NCBI GenBank assembly: GCA_027604005.1 | Contig: JADGJT010000002.1 | Coordinates: 1-64,000, forward strand | Length of the DNA: 64,000 nucleotides | Reading direction: 5' to 3' | DNA from: Dinochytrium kinnereticum | Lineage: Eukaryota > Chytridiomycota > Chytridiomycetes > Chytridiales > Chytridiaceae | The notes under the pieces: generated by a model | Databases searched by the model: none | What the model was told of the DNA's origin: nothing | What the model saw: only the letters and a program-made list of their open reading frames with translations | In this document: positions 21,975 to 34,552 of the stretch, one piece after another | How the letters are laid out: each line of letters begins with the position of its first letter | Numbering within the stretch: position 1 is the first letter of the stretch | Program-made: the position numbers and the translations under genes

Positions 21975-24900
21975 TTAGCGCAAAAGAGGAGTGTTCTCAG
22001 CAGCAGCACGTCTAGCCTGCCACCACCTCCAAAGCGCAACGCCAGCAGCAACCACAGCAGACAAAGCAACCAATCCCCCAACAACAGCAATCACCATAGG
22101 AGGCGGGTAAACCCCATCACTCCCAAGAACAACAGCCTTCCCATCAATATCAAAGTACTCGACAACCCTCCCATCCTCCTCACTCTCCATAACCTCCACA
22201 CCACCACCAACCCTCCCAGAACTCCTAGCCTTTCTCACAACAGGGTGAACCTCCATCCGACCACCAGCAACAGCCTCCCCATCCTTCGGGCTCCAGCAAT
22301 AATCCTTCAAACACCTCCGGCACTGATCAGTCACCTCCTCCTCCTCCATCGCCCTCGACACAAGCGCGCAAGCAACGCATGCAGACCATCCCTCCTGTCC
22401 CCTGGGTTTAGGCGTCTGAGCGCCCTCATGAGCGAGCAAATCAAATCCATTCATCATGAACGGGGTCGAGACATCACGAGAGTAGACACGGCGAAAGGTC
22501 GAGGCGTTCGAGGGGTAGCTGTATTCGCGGTTGGGGATGTAGATCATCAGGGGCCATTGGCCGAATGGTGCGGTCTTGGGGGCGGTGTGGCAGCCGAAAA
22601 AGACCGTGCGGTTCACAAGGTTGTCGGCGAGGAAACCTTCTGGGGTTGCCGGGACGGGGGGGAAGGGGATGCCAGTGAAGGAGGCGTATTCGGCTGATGA
22701 GATGATGGAGGACCCGTTTGGCCTGTGAATAATATTTAAAATGAAAAAAGAAGTTTGTTAATGAATTCAATCGCAATACAGACCAAAGAGAAGAGGGAAA
22801 AGAAAGAAGAAGAAAAGCACGAGAAATACGAAAACATCTCAAACCAAAAACAGGAAACTCAAAAAAAAAAAAAAAAAAAAAAAAGACAGAACTCACCACC
22901 CGCCTTCATAATAAGAGACCGTCGAGTCAGTGGCAAAGATAACATCCACCCCTCTGGCAGGTTGCAAAAATGGGTGAATCGGGACATTCTGGCCATCCAA
23001 TCCACCATCGACCAAGCTAACAAACTTCACATCCGAAGTGTTCTTCGGGACGCCAGAGAGCTTGAAGAAGGGGTTGGGAACAAGCGCAGAGTCTACCTGC
23101 TTGTTGGAAAGGTATTGGATCACTGGAGACAAGATACGGTTGTGGTAGGCTCGGTCAAAGTCCTTCATTCAATGGCAAAGGAATGATCACGTCAGATGGT
23201 TAGGTAAATGTGAATTAAAAGGAAGGACGAAAGCTAGGGTGAAAGAGAAGATAAAAAATACCTGGAGGGCTTGATTGAACACGCTGGACGAGATACCGAG
23301 AACATAGCCGAATGAGTCGAAGCCTTTTGTGCACTTTCCAGTGGGAACACCTTTGTTCATGGTCGTGCCAAGGTACTCGGTCTTGACAAACGCTGAGATG
23401 GTTGGCGACCAGGACCCGGACTCAAATAAGGTCGATTCCCACTAAAAAAAAGAAAAAGAAAAGGAAAAGCAAAAAAAAGAAGATACATAGATAAAAAATA
23501 TTAACTTTCCCTCATATCGACGAAAGGAAGAGATATACAACATTTTGGAACAAGAACAACAGAAATAACAATAAAGTAAAACAAAATTCCGACGCACAAT
23601 ATTAGCATAGAACCCGACATCCTTCTCCCCTGGCACTCGTTCATTCCAAACAACAACCGGGAACGGCGTTCCAAACTCCTTAAATGCTTTTTCCTCTCTC
23701 AATCCCGACATCTTAACCGAAACTCCAAAGTCCTTCGTCTCCGTCGTGTGAACCGAAACAAGTCGTGACCAGTAATCAGTGATAGTTGTCGGGTACCCAG
23801 CGCGGCCCTTGTGAGCAATGTCACGGAGGAAATTGACGTAAACACCAATGTTGTCAATGTGGTCAGACTTGGCGGGTGTAAAGGTGTCGGTATCGAGGTG
23901 CCAGACGTTTTCGTGGAGGTAGTCAATAGTTTGAAAGTCGGTTGTGTAAAGGGATCCAATAAGGAAGGAGCCACCTATTTGACGAGTTTAAGTTAGAGGA
24001 GTCAGGTTTTGCGGCGGAGCGTAAATGGTTTAAAACATACCTGAGAGACCAGAAATGTAGGTTGAGAGCTGAAGAATACCACCGGTTCCCTTCTCCACAG
24101 CTTCGGGAGATCGCTCATCCATAGCCTTGATAACACCGGCACCAACAAGGAGGGCCCTACGTAAAGAAGAAAGAGAAAAGCAATGAACCGACAATCAGCC
24201 CTAAGCTACAAACAGCAGCTACCCTTCCCATCTTTATCCCCAAGCCCACCCCACGAACGACAACAAAAAACAACAGAAAAAAACTCTACCTGCTTCCTCC
24301 ACCACTGAAAGCCAAAGCAACCCTCGGCAACTTCTCCTTAGCCAGAAACTTTTCAATATCAAACCCAACCAACCCAGCCCTCTCCAAGTACCCCTTCCAA
24401 GCCTCCCTGGCCTTCTCTTCACGTCCCGCAACCCACTCCTTCTCCTCCCTCATGATGGTCTGATCAGCCTTCCCCTATTAGATATCAGTGTCAGTCAGCC
24501 TCTCAACACACGAGAAAGCAAGGAGCCTACCTTGTCAAGGGAGAACGATACTGTTCGAAGAATGGGTTCATCGGTGGGACAAGCAACTCGATAGGGGGTG
24601 AATGGAGATTGATGGCCAAACCAAAAGTTGAGGTATTGACCCAAAATGAGGATTGCAATGACACCGGCGGTGGAGAGGGCGGTGCCAAGCTGTTTTGGGG
24701 ATTGGTTTGGCAATGGGAGAGGATGAAAACGGCGATGAGTAATTGATCATGATGAGGGAAAGGGTTTCCCATCTCCAATCTGCAAATTCGCTGTGTCTCG
24801 CAACTCCACATCACCCCGAGATACATTGCACTTCACAGAACAAAAATCCAAGCCATAATCCCGACTTGCTCGCAAGAAAACCACAGCCTCGCAACAAGTT

Positions 24901-24998
24901 CTGTCACCCAAACCTCCCAACGCCTCGAAAACAGTATCCCACACCAACGTAAGCAATCACAATAAACTCACCGCGCTCTGCGCACCTGCTTGACCCAT
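21975..24998 (-). CDS. Membrane-anchored lysophospholipase (phospholipase B)
   Basis: Eight exons (24998-24972, 24689-24531, 24474-24290, 24156-24041, 23974-23598, 23441-23262, 23162-22897, 22722-21975) total 2058 nt, 685 aa. The fungal PLB/cytosolic PLA2-type catalytic domain is clear: SGGGSR oxyanion motif at about 119-124, nucleophile Ser in SGLSGGS at about 160, catalytic Asp in VDGGLDGQNVPIHP at about 400, and the family block WPNGSS. It removes acyl chains from (lyso)phospholipids. Residues 10-30 form a hydrophobic signal-anchor and another span lies near 640-665 (VIAVVGGLVALSAVVAAG), followed by a short tail ending NTPLLR, which resembles an acidic dileucine sorting signal. Vacuolar or endosomal location is therefore possible. 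A Cys-rich patch precedes the C-terminal span. Confidence 0.92.
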
Positions 24999-25649
24999 TA
25001 CAACTGAGAAACGAAGAGAATGAGGGAGGGTGGCTGGGCGGTCTTCAAGTCGCGGTTTGTGTCTACTTGCACCGAACAAAAAGGACAGGGGCGTGTGGCG
25101 GTTAGACAAGTAATGAATAGCTCAACCAGAGGCTGCATGAGCGCGAATGGCGGCTGCTCAAGGAATGTGCATTCACCTCTCGATCGCTTACCAGTACGAG
25201 CCCAAATCAAGGACGAGAGACGAAGAAGCGGCCAAAAAAATCAAGAATACCACCCAAGTTGTACAGAATCAGAATCAAGTGGTTCTCACTTATTTAACAA
25301 CACAAGCCATCTCAGTTTGCCTTTTTTACAGTTCTCCTTCGTTAAAAACAAAGCGAACCAAAGGGGATGTAATGGCACTGAAACTTACATCAAGAGAAAT
25401 GCAGCAGTCGAGAGAGAAAAAAAATGTATTGTAAGAACACGGGGAAAGGAAACAGGAGTGAAGAAGAAAAAAATGAACATCACCAAGAAAAAAAAAAATG
25501 AAGAAAATAGTTAAAAAAAAAATGAATAAAAGCTAATCAAGGAAGTTTCGGTTGGAAAAAATAACCTAAAAGGCCAAAGGGGTCTATAGAGATTTAACAT
25601 GGATAGGAAGAAAGAGAACAAGTACGAGAAGTCTCAAAACTAAGGGTTG
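24999..25649. other. Spacer, no gene seen
   Basis: About 650 bp between the start of the lysophospholipase gene and the stop of the next minus-strand gene. It should hold the phospholipase promoter and the coiled-coil gene's 3' UTR. A-rich tracts occur at 25420-25560. I see no conserved motif or RNA gene. Confidence 0.5.
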
Positions 25650-27899
25650 TTATTGGGCGGCAGATTCAACTTTCATCTCGGGTGCAACCTCAACACTCGG
25701 TGGTGGTGGTGGCACGTCTTCACTCAACGGAGGCGGAGCGATGGCAACAGTTGGTGGTGGTGGTGGGACCCCTGTCTCAGGCACAGAAATTGGCGTGACC
25801 TCACCCTCCTCAGCCACAGGCGCCGGCAACTCCTTCTTCATCCCGTCCTCAACGGGCAAAGGGCTGGTTAAAGAAGCAAACGCGTTGCTAATCCTCCTAA
25901 CAAATCCCCTAAACACACCCGCGGCGCCCGAATCATCTTGAAGAGTTGCAGTCGTCCCAGCAGGAGAATTCAGAACAAATGTTGGAGAAACGTATGGCTC
26001 CTCGTCTTCATTATCATCATCAAGAGGTGGAAGGGGTGGGGCACCATCCGCGGCGACTGCAGCTGAAGGCCGACGAGGGAAATTTGCAACAGATGCTGAT
26101 GACGCCGCCGCAACCGCCGCATCAACGGCAAGACCAGATTTAGGATGAGCCGGGTTACGAACCGCCGGGGCCGAGAGAGGGCCCACAGCACCTCCGTCAA
26201 CCCCCGTGGTGGAAACGGTGAGAAGTGGCTTCTTCTTTCCATCAGCAGCCATCCTAGGTGTCCGAGGCGGCGTCATTGGGCTGCGCAGAGGTGACTCGTT
26301 ACGTCTCGGTCCAGGAGACGCCGGTCTGAGACCAGAACGGGTTCTGTTTGGAGACGCTGAGCGGTGATGAGTCGGGGAGGCAGCGGATAGGGAAGGGGTT
26401 GAATCAGTAAAAGGCCATCGTCTGGCGGACGGGGAACCAATAGCAGGAGAGGCTACGGGCGTGTTCCCGTTGGACACAACTTTTGCCTCAAACTCATCAT
26501 CCTCTAAGATGCGCTTAAGAATCTTGTCGATAAAAAGCTTGAGTGCCTTGACTTGTTCCTCGAGCTCCGCAAGCTGACTTTTACTTTTAGATGTGGGCGA
26601 TTCAGCTGTGGGCTCATGGCCTCCGAGCTCATCTGAGAGGCTGGCGCGTGGCGGGGCAATCTCATCCTCCAAGTACCCAAATCCTCCTCCTCCACCCATA
26701 ACCACCGACTTTGTCTTAAACTCGCCATTAAGCGTACGCTCTCTCAGGAGAACCTGATAGAGCTCATTATCCTCCATCAAAGACCTGAGCTGAACACGAA
26801 GCTCTTCGATTTCGTTTCGAAGTGATGTAATCTCATCGTGAGCGATTGTAAGACGAGTCTTAGCGTCGGTACTGCTAGCCTCAAGCTATTAATTAAAATT
26901 ACCAAAGATGATTATAGTCAGCGATTGGTACAGCAAAGGCGGCAGTACTAACCTTTACAAGTGTCTCTTGAAGCTTCATAATAACCATATCCTTCTCACG
27001 CATCATAGCCTTAGAAGATTCAAGGACGGCGCTCTGTTGCTCCTCAAGAGCCTCATTCATATATTGGTCTTTCAAAACAGTCTCGGACTTGAGCTCTAGG
27101 TCAAAATTAATGAAAAAAGTCGCCAAAACACAGGAAAGTAGGAGGGGGAAATAAACTCACCCTTGTTGACTTTGGCATGCGACTTGACAGCCTCCTTGTA
27201 TTGGGTTTCTTTTGAAGCCCAATCAGCTTTAATTTTCTCCCAAGAAGCAAGCTGATGAAAGAATTGATATCAACCTATATACAAAAAGCAAAAGAAACAA
27301 ACCTCATCCGCTAGCCTCTTCTCCATTTCATCCCGGTCTCTCAGGGCCTGCCGATTTTCTCTCCTCAGCTGCTCAACCTCAGAATTCTTGGCATCAAGCT
27401 CAACTTCAGCGTTCGAAGTAGCTGATAGGGCTGAAGAGAGGTTGTCCTGAAAGCTCACAAGTTTCTGTTACAAGCAGGCAGGCGTTAGAACCTTTTAAAG
27501 ACTTGATCTCATGGCTTACGTTCTTGCAAAGCTGCAAATCACCCATAACCTCTTCTTTCTCTTTCTCCACGTTCCTAATGCGGTCTTCAAGCTATGAAAG
27601 ATAAGCGATGTGGCAACAACGACAGCAAGCCCATTGCTACTAAAAACCACCCAAAGAGAAGTCAAAACATAGGTCAGATTACTACTCACCTCGAGGTTCT
27701 CATCCCTAACTTTGCTTGCAAGCACTATCATATGCGCGACAAGAACGTCAACGCCCTCCGCCAGCGGCTCCTGTATGGAAGCGATGGTGGAAGCTAGATT
27801 CGCAGCCATGCCATGCAGTTCATCAGCAGAGGAAAGCATTTCGGCAGGTGAGGGATCGGCGGTTGCGTCTAGCACTGACTTCGAGTCCTGTGAATCCAT
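25650..27899 (-). CDS. Coiled-coil protein with proline-rich tail
   Basis: Six exons (27899-27690, 27591-27520, 27464-27303, 27251-27161, 27095-26953, 26885-25650) give 637 aa. Residues about 60-300 are a near-continuous coiled coil with charged heptads. Then comes a conserved-looking block, LMEDNELYQVLLRERTLNGE, and a second short coil (QLAELEEQVKALKLFIDKIL). From memory, similar blocks occur in uncharacterised fungal coiled-coil proteins; I cannot name the family. The C-terminal 250 residues are Pro/Ser-rich and disordered. Probably a structural or scaffold protein. Exon-phase agreement makes the gene model solid even though the function is unknown. Confidence 0.75.
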
Positions 27900-28606
27900 G
27901 GTGTGGGAATACCTGGATGTGGATGGGCATCAGTTGTCAGGAAGTCCGATAGCTTCAAAGAGCGCATGCATTGCAGCAAGGAGGGCGGGGTGGGGAAGGC
28001 GGCACTGGGGTGGCCTTACACAGCAGTCTATCGATTGCGCTGAAGGATATGGGTTACAGTCTGTCTATGTGAGATGCAGCAACAACAACAGGGGAATCTC
28101 TAATTGGTGTGTGTGCGGCTCAGGATGCGGGGAGGGAAACGTCACACAGAAGGTGCTTCCAACTTCTCAAAAGTCAAATCGCCATGTGGATAAGAAAACA
28201 GAACACCTCAAAAGATATCAACTTTTTTTTTACAACAGAAACAACAGCAACGCAGTGAGATGCGCCAGCGCAACAACCAAAAAAAAAGAAACAGAAAGGA
28301 CGTCAAAAAATTAAGGAAAAGGAATTCCTAATTCGAAAATCGCAAGTAAAAGTGAAATAAAACACCCAGCAGTATGGATTGAGAATCCTGACAGGGGAAT
28401 CGAGCAAGTGGGAAAAATACAAATGAGGCGGCAGAACAGTAACAATCGGTCCAAAAAGGAAATGGAAATGAAAAGCATAAAGGGAACAGAGAAGGAGGCA
28501 AAATGAAACGCCTTCCATCTGAATCATTAACAGGAAAGCCTAACCACGAGGAAAAAACAACTAATTCGGAGACATTAACCCCTTTCCCTTAAAGAAAAAG
28601 ACAATG
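27900..28606. other. Spacer, no gene seen
   Basis: About 700 bp between the start of the coiled-coil gene and the stop of the calponin-homology gene. Open frames lack motifs. It contains the coiled-coil gene's promoter region; the half nearest 28606 is A-rich and is presumably the 3' UTR of the calponin-homology gene. Confidence 0.5.
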
Positions 28607-30399
28607 TTACTCTTCCGTCCTGACAGATCCCGAGCTATACATAACCTTATCCTGACCCTCGTCATCATCTTCTTCAATAATAACAACCTCCTCAACATCA
28701 TCATCGTCTTCTCCATAGTAAGAATCGATATACGAGTCCGCAATCGCTGAGGGTGAGACAATAGCCTCCTCCGCTACAGAATCACAGGGTCTCGGAATTT
28801 CAGTTGGAGCATACGCAGCGATGCGCGCCTTGTAAGCCTGCCTCTCCTCTTCCTCCTTCTTCTTTGCAATGGCAGCAACGTCTTTTGCCCTCTGGATCTC
28901 TTCCTCGGCCTCACGGACAATGCGATCAAGCCTATCGAAAGCAGAATCGGCCTCAACGGTAGAGGCGGGGACTGCTCCCGATGAAGGGGCCGCGATAGAG
29001 GATACGGAGGTTGGGACCGAGGGAGCAGTAGACACCTGCGGCGTATAGGTCGGGGCTGGGGCTGGGGCCGGGTTTGGAGCTACGAAGGTAGGGGCGGGAA
29101 TAGGGACGGCGGTGCGGACCGGGGCAACGGGAGTTGGAACGGAAGTGGCGACGGGTGTAGGTTCTGGAGTCTTTTCGGTGATAGTCTCCGTCAACGAAAC
29201 TTTTCCAACATCCTCAGTAACGGCATCTACAGTTACATCGGCGGGGTTTTCTAAATAGGTCCCACCAATCTCACGGCGTCCACCAAAAGGACCAGGCTGG
29301 GATAGATTTACGAGAATAAAAGAGCAAGTGAGTCAACACATAAGACGTTTGCAAAACATAACAAAGAAAAAGGCTTACCCCGTCAACCTTTGCGACAAAA
29401 TTGGTGAATCGGGGAAGAATCGATTTTGACTGGTTCAACTGCTCCTCCGTGAAATTCCTTTCAGTCTTTGTGGACAGCTTCGGGCCAAGAATGGGCACAT
29501 CGCAACCTTTTGCAGCAGCATGGCGAGACAGCGAAAACAAGCAGTTCACAACCTTCAAAACATCTCAGTTAGCTTAGGCCAAACATAGCATCCTTTAAAA
29601 AATTATTAATGGCCAACCTGATCAACATTTTTTCCCTCATACAGATCAACAGTCTGGAACTGATCATAAGTTGGTACACCGATCTTGTTCAGCCTATTCA
29701 AGAAGAACCCTATGTTCTCCATCTGCTTGAAGGGAATACGTGAGGTTGATATCTTGATAGGGTCAGACGGCAGGATGATGTTCATGCATTTGCAGAGAAG
29801 TACACCGTCCTTGAGAGATTCCTGGAAGCTATCCGAAGAAAACTTCTCCTTGGTGATGATCTCGATGAACTCACGGGCTTACGAGAGGTAATCGTGGTGT
29901 GGAGGTAAATAATTCCGAGGCGATGGTGAGAAATGTTAGCATGGAAAGTAGCGTGATGCGCATCAAGCCTTTTGGAAAAGAATGTAGAAGGATCTAACCT
30001 TCAGCTTCACGTTTCGGGTCATACTTGGCCGCGGCCTTCTCGGCAAGCTGTCAAAACAGGTATAAGGAAATAGGAGGTAAGCAATCTGTCATAGTACATG
30101 ATCCAGCATTCCTGCTTCTTCGTTTGGAAGAAAGACTGTATCATGCCGCATAGACACTCCATATCTCAACTAATGCAATCCAAATGGGCTGAAGGGCAAT
30201 CCAGTGAAATGACACCCAGTGAAGTGACTAAAGCATCAGTATCCGGGAAAGTTCACTCATATCCCACGATCGCCATGCCTCTTGATCATACTGACCGATA
30301 TGCCATCTTTCCACAACCACACAACAAAGCGACGAAGCCAAGCCAACCACCAAGAACACTCACATCACGGTCGAGTCCCTGCACTGGCTTATCAGACAT
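28607..30399 (-). CDS. Calponin-homology protein of the transgelin/Scp1 type
   Basis: Five exons (30399-30364, 30047-29999, 29877-29618, 29552-29379, 29296-28607) give 402 aa. Residues about 13-150 form a single CH domain of the transgelin/Scp1 class: FSSDSFQESLKDGVLLCKCM, PFKQMENIGFFLNRLNKIGV, TVDLYEGKNVDQVVNCLFSL. A short calponin-like repeat follows (PGPFGGRREIGGTYL). Scp1-type proteins bind and bundle actin, often in cortical patches. The family is usually about 200 aa; here a Pro/Ala/Thr-rich linker, a short coiled coil (about 290-330) and an acidic tail double the length. The start Met is followed within 12 codons by a consensus GTGAGT donor. Confidence 0.88.
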
Positions 30400-30954
30400 G
30401 CTGGAAGATTTCCGTTAACAAGGGGGGTGGGGATGGTGGATGGGGAGGTTGGGATAGGATGGGTGAAGGAGTGGTTGGGTTGAGTGGGCGCTGTTGTGTT
30501 GAAGGGGTTGTTAACAGGAAGGCAAGAGTCTTTTGTTGCACAATGAATATGTTCACAAATGAAACTCTCCGTCTTGAAAATAAGTTGGAGGCGTTTTCGG
30601 ACAGCACAACAAAAAACAAAGCGACCAGACCGCAGCCAACCAGACCCAATGCAAGGCAGTCAGTTGGAAGGACGGCAATAATTACGAAAAATCAATCAAG
30701 ATCTCAGCAACAAGAGGCACCGTTCTATTCGATCCCACACAAAAGATAAAGAGAAAGAGGTCATAGAACGGACATAAACAATATAGTCGAGGGAGATATC
30801 TAGGGGGTTGCAACCACAATAAAATAAAAATACGATAATGCATGATCGAAAGAGCCAAAGGGAGGGGATCTGGAAATGCTACTTTGCAAACTGCAATCAG
30901 GAGATATATCAGAGATAGAAAAAACAAGAAGCTTAAAAGGCAAATCAAACAACG
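30400..30954. other. Spacer, no gene seen
   Basis: About 550 bp between the start of the calponin-homology gene and the stop of the acyltransferase gene. It is likely the promoter of the former and 3' UTR of the latter. No motif or repeat recognised. Confidence 0.5.
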
Positions 30955-32417
30955 TTAATAGCTATTGGTCTGCCTGGCCCCAGGTCTCCTCTTAGCACCG
31001 CCAAAATCCTCAGCCGTAGAAGGCTGTCGAGCAAGTCCAGGGTCAGACCCTGGAACAGAATAAGGGGTTGGAGAGGGAGTCACTGGCGCCTGAGCCATCC
31101 CCGCCTCAAACCTCTCAGATAGGTCCTTAGCAACTTGTTTACCGCCCTCAAAAGCCTCCCAAATAGGTTCAAGAAGGAACCGTTTGGGGTCAGAGAGCTG
31201 TAGCTCGGTAGCCCTGTTCACAGCCAACCTTACCGCTCCTTCGACCATCATCCTGCCTTCCTCGACTTTGATAGGGTCTAGAGGTTGAGGAACTTGGTCG
31301 GCCTCACCTGGAGCAGATTGAAATCTGGGGGTGAAGGCGTAGGGTGGAGGAGGAGGCATGACGATCTGGCTGATGGGGATCGGCTGAGAGGCAAAGGCGT
31401 ACATGCGTTGATAGGAGGCGGGCATGGGAACCGGCATGGATGAGGCCGAGTGAGAGGTTGTCGCCCTATCGTTCAAGAGCCACAGGAAAGGCTCAATGCG
31501 GACCTCAGAGACGGGTCGAAGCATCTCAGCCATTCCGACAGTCGCAATAGGGACGACTGAATAACCGTGTACGGCGGCAAGCTCGATAAATTCCTTCCGA
31601 TCTTGAGGCCAGATTGGCATAGACTGAGGGTCGGATTTCAAGCGGAAAGCTTCGCGGCGACCTCCTGGGTGCAAAATGATGGTGTGGCCGGCAGCCAGGA
31701 TATTTGAAAGGATTGTAGGGTCATTTCCAGGGATGGCACCCAGGTACTCGATGAGGTGCTTCCAGACGGGGATTTTGAAGTCTGGGAGATCCGAAGAGCC
31801 CGTGGTCAGCAGCGTACACCAAGTCCTTTAGACAGATAAGTTAACTTACGCAAGTGATCCGTCAACCGTCTGGGTAGTCTTCCCGTCTTGTGGTAAATAG
31901 ACGCCACCAGCGGGATGGCATCCAATGCTTCATAAAAGGATCGTTAATGACAGCCCGAAACGTTACTGAAAATATTACAAAATATTCCGCTGTTAGCCAC
32001 GTAAAGCAGCTTGGTATTATCTGCTTCATCCACAGTTTCCCACTGATCCTGAACGGGGAAAACAAAAAGAACAACGCTTGAAAGAGGTCGTAATATAAGT
32101 GGCGAAGGCTGCACCCATTGAGCGGGATCGCCCCCAGGAAAAGCCATGATGTAGTCATACGCTCTGAATAACAGCCTTCAGAAAAAGGAATTAGCTATTA
32201 CCGGACGAGCGCAGGGAGGCTGTCAACAGACAAGCAGCGACCCTTACTTTGACATTGACACCATGAATGCGGCAAACCATGACAGTGCCCCAATAACCTT
32301 CTGGCGAACCTCTGGCGACAGCGTCCCCAAGTAGTTCTGGATCCTGACGTTGGCATCCCAGAGCCATCGTGCAGCGTCTGGAAACTTGAGTGCGTATGCC
32401 AGGAGAGTCTCCGACAT
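30955..32417 (-). CDS. TMEM68/DGAT2-type acyltransferase
   Basis: Five exons (32417-32248, 32163-32115, 32048-31979, 31927-31850, 31781-30955) give 397 aa in consistent phase. The acyltransferase core is complete: LLYVANSGIFSLDAIPLVAS, IYHKTGRLPRRLTDHLHFKI, LGAIPGNDPTILSNILAAGH, the glycerolipid-binding block ILHPGGRREAF and IELAAVHGYSVVPIATVG. This is the pattern of TMEM68-like proteins, ER enzymes that esterify glycerolipids. Oddly, the residue where the family has the catalytic His of the HX4-5D motif appears to be Ser (NSGIFSLD). Intron 2 (66 nt) is in frame, so exon 2-3 could also be continuous. The C-terminal 100 residues are Pro-rich and disordered. Substrate unknown. Confidence 0.82.
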
Positions 32418-32821
32418 TACTGGTATTGCAGTACACGATTGAGAATTTTTCTATTCAAATGTGGTTGTCGTCTTTCACCAAGCGATGATAAATCCCCACT
32501 TTTTACTGTACCGAAAGTAGAAAATCGTGGAGAAGAAATAGCCCAATAGCATGGGTAAACGAGCGCATCGGTAAAAGGTAGCGGAGATGTAATCACAAAG
32601 TTCAGTGTATGAGAATAACATTTACTTGTGGCTGTTTGTAAATGGGTACCATGTAACAAGGAAATACATAATGGGCTAAAAGATTGGCAACTGAAGGTCA
32701 TGATACAAGCGAAAAGGACCTAGTCAAGGTCAATATTAGGTGAAAATAGCGGTGGGTCATATGTCAAGATGAAACAGAGCACACGACTAAAAGCTGTATG
32801 AAGTAGTCTAATGCAGACTGA
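32418..32821. other. Spacer, no gene seen
   Basis: About 400 bp between the acyltransferase start and the stop of the PH-domain gene. Nothing recognised beyond the presumed promoter of the former. Confidence 0.45.
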
Positions 32822-34552
32822 TCAATTAAAGGTTCGTCCCCTCAACGTGTCAACATCATTCACAGGCTCTGTTTCGCCATCAACAGCATTCCATGCAGAA
32901 GCAGGCCCGCTTTCCTCACTTCCCTTTTCTTTTCTTCTCTTAACACTAGCAGACCGCGACCTTTTTGAGAATTGTCTCACCAACCCAAATGCACTAGGCG
33001 CTCTCCTTGGAGACGAAACCGGGGCAGCCTCGATCGTTGAGCCAACTGCCCCAATCGCAGGCGGCACAATTGTCCCAGCCACTGACTTTGGTCGCGAAAA
33101 CATCTTTGCGTAGAACGATGTCTTGGTCGTTGTTGAAGATGGGACGCGTGAGTCTGAGACAAAGGTTTGAATGGAGTCGATTGAAGGTCTCGGCGTCGGG
33201 TAGGTATCGCTACCAACATATGGAAGTACAGGAACTGCCGTCGATCCAGTGGAGCTCGGAGAAGGAGTGGCAAACCCAGGAAGCGAGACCGACGTCTGCA
33301 TGATGTCAGGTAAAAGGGGAATAGGACTCGGGGTGTTGCGGTTCCTCCTCCCCATGAGGCCCCCAGCCGAAGCAACGTGGTGGTTAGGCTGCCAAACTAG
33401 AGGGTTTTCCTGAGGCCCATTCTGGTTCCAAGTCTGACCCCCTGTGGTCGGATACGTGCTGCTTCGTTGATGACTAAAGACAGGTGGTCTCAAATCTGAG
33501 TAAGACAAAGACGAAGTGGCGGAGGTGGGTCCAGGCGATGTAAGAGGGGGGGAAGGATAGCCTCCATTCTTAGGAGCGTTTCTTAAGTTTGCGGATCGGT
33601 TGAATGGCGGGTTCCAGCTGTGGATGTTTGATCCGGCGCTTCCTACACGCCCTAACACCTCAAGTGAGTGTTGATGGTGGACCGTAGAAGGGCCCCCCAT
33701 CGGCAGTAACTGGCCAGGGAGGTACGGTTGCCCCGACTCCTGGGCAATCGATGCAGCTGTCCTCAAAGTGTTTGCAGAAGCCACAGCCCTTTGCAACACA
33801 ATCTCCCACATCCGCGCATCTGCTTGATTAGAAGTCCTCATGACCCAATGTCGAACAGACATGGACGAGCTCGTCTCGCCAGAGGCTTCCATCGGGCTAA
33901 GCAGATGAGAGCTCGGGCTGCTGTGACTTGTTGCGCGAAGAGTGATGATTGTGTCTACTCCATACTCTGCGTTGGGCACCTCTTTAACAGAGATTTCAAC
34001 CAATCCCCAAGAGAGATCGAGCAGCATGCAGGCAGGCTCGGCCTCCAACGATGACTGAAACCCGTAAAGCTTCGTGCCAACCAGGGCGAAGTGTCTCAGC
34101 TTCCAAAAAGGAGGTGGGAGAGGCAACCTTGCATCCTCCAATCCTTGGGAGATACTCGGCGGCCGGGCAGATTTGTTGCTCGAACTTGTGAGCTTGAAGA
34201 GAGGACCTGAGAAGACCACGGCCGGCGCGATCATCTTCAAGGTAATAACAGGCCGCGTGAACTTCTGTGTAGACAGTAGAGGTGGTAGCATTGGCTTCTG
34301 TCTTTGGGTGGACAGCTGCCTTTGAATGGCTATTGTTGGGGCTTCATCCGCAGCCGCTAGTGTTTGAGGGGGTGTCCCATCCCCGACCTCAAAATCGGGA
34401 GAGGCAGGCGGCAAGCCTGCGCCTCCAGGCAAGTTTTCAACCTGACCAAACTCGCTCAAGACCATATCCATAAGCGCGAGGACGTCCTCGCCATTATGCA
34501 TCAAGCGCGCCTTCTCTGCGTGAGGTGGTTGAGAGCGCGAGCGAGACGGCAT
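32822..34552 (-). CDS. PH-domain protein with disordered C-terminus
   Basis: One long exon, 576 aa from the Met at 34552 (MPSRSRSQ). Residues about 100-245 form a pleckstrin-homology domain: GPLFKL at the start, FWKLRHFALVGTKLYGFQSS, a middle of strands, then SVRHWVMRTSNQADARMWEI with the conserved Trp in the closing helix. PH domains bind phosphoinositides or proteins at membranes. The remaining 330 residues are Ser/Pro-rich and end in a basic cluster (SKRSRSASVKRRKEK) that could act as a nuclear or membrane-binding signal. The frame is open upstream of 34552 to a good acceptor (TTTTTCCAG, about 34662), so a 5' exon such as 34750-34815 is possible and the true N-terminus is uncertain. Confidence 0.75.
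   Translation of the reverse strand: MPSRSRSQPPHAEKARLMHNGEDVLALMDMVLSEFGQVENLPGGAGLPPASPDFEVGDGTPPQTLAAADEAPTIAIQRQLSTQRQKPMLPPLLSTQKFTRPVITLKMIAPAVVFSGPLFKLTSSSNKSARPPSISQGLEDARLPLPPPFWKLRHFALVGTKLYGFQSSLEAEPACMLLDLSWGLVEISVKEVPNAEYGVDTIITLRATSHSSPSSHLLSPMEASGETSSSMSVRHWVMRTSNQADARMWEIVLQRAVASANTLRTAASIAQESGQPYLPGQLLPMGGPSTVHHQHSLEVLGRVGSAGSNIHSWNPPFNRSANLRNAPKNGGYPSPPLTSPGPTSATSSLSYSDLRPPVFSHQRSSTYPTTGGQTWNQNGPQENPLVWQPNHHVASAGGLMGRRNRNTPSPIPLLPDIMQTSVSLPGFATPSPSSTGSTAVPVLPYVGSDTYPTPRPSIDSIQTFVSDSRVPSSTTTKTSFYAKMFSRPKSVAGTIVPPAIGAVGSTIEAAPVSSPRRAPSAFGLVRQFSKRSRSASVKRRKEKGSEESGPASAWNAVDGETEPVNDVDTLRGRTFN

Noticed and set aside
21951..22697. Plus-strand frame of 248 codons
   Set aside because: It is antisense to the last exon of the lysophospholipase gene and has no domain features.
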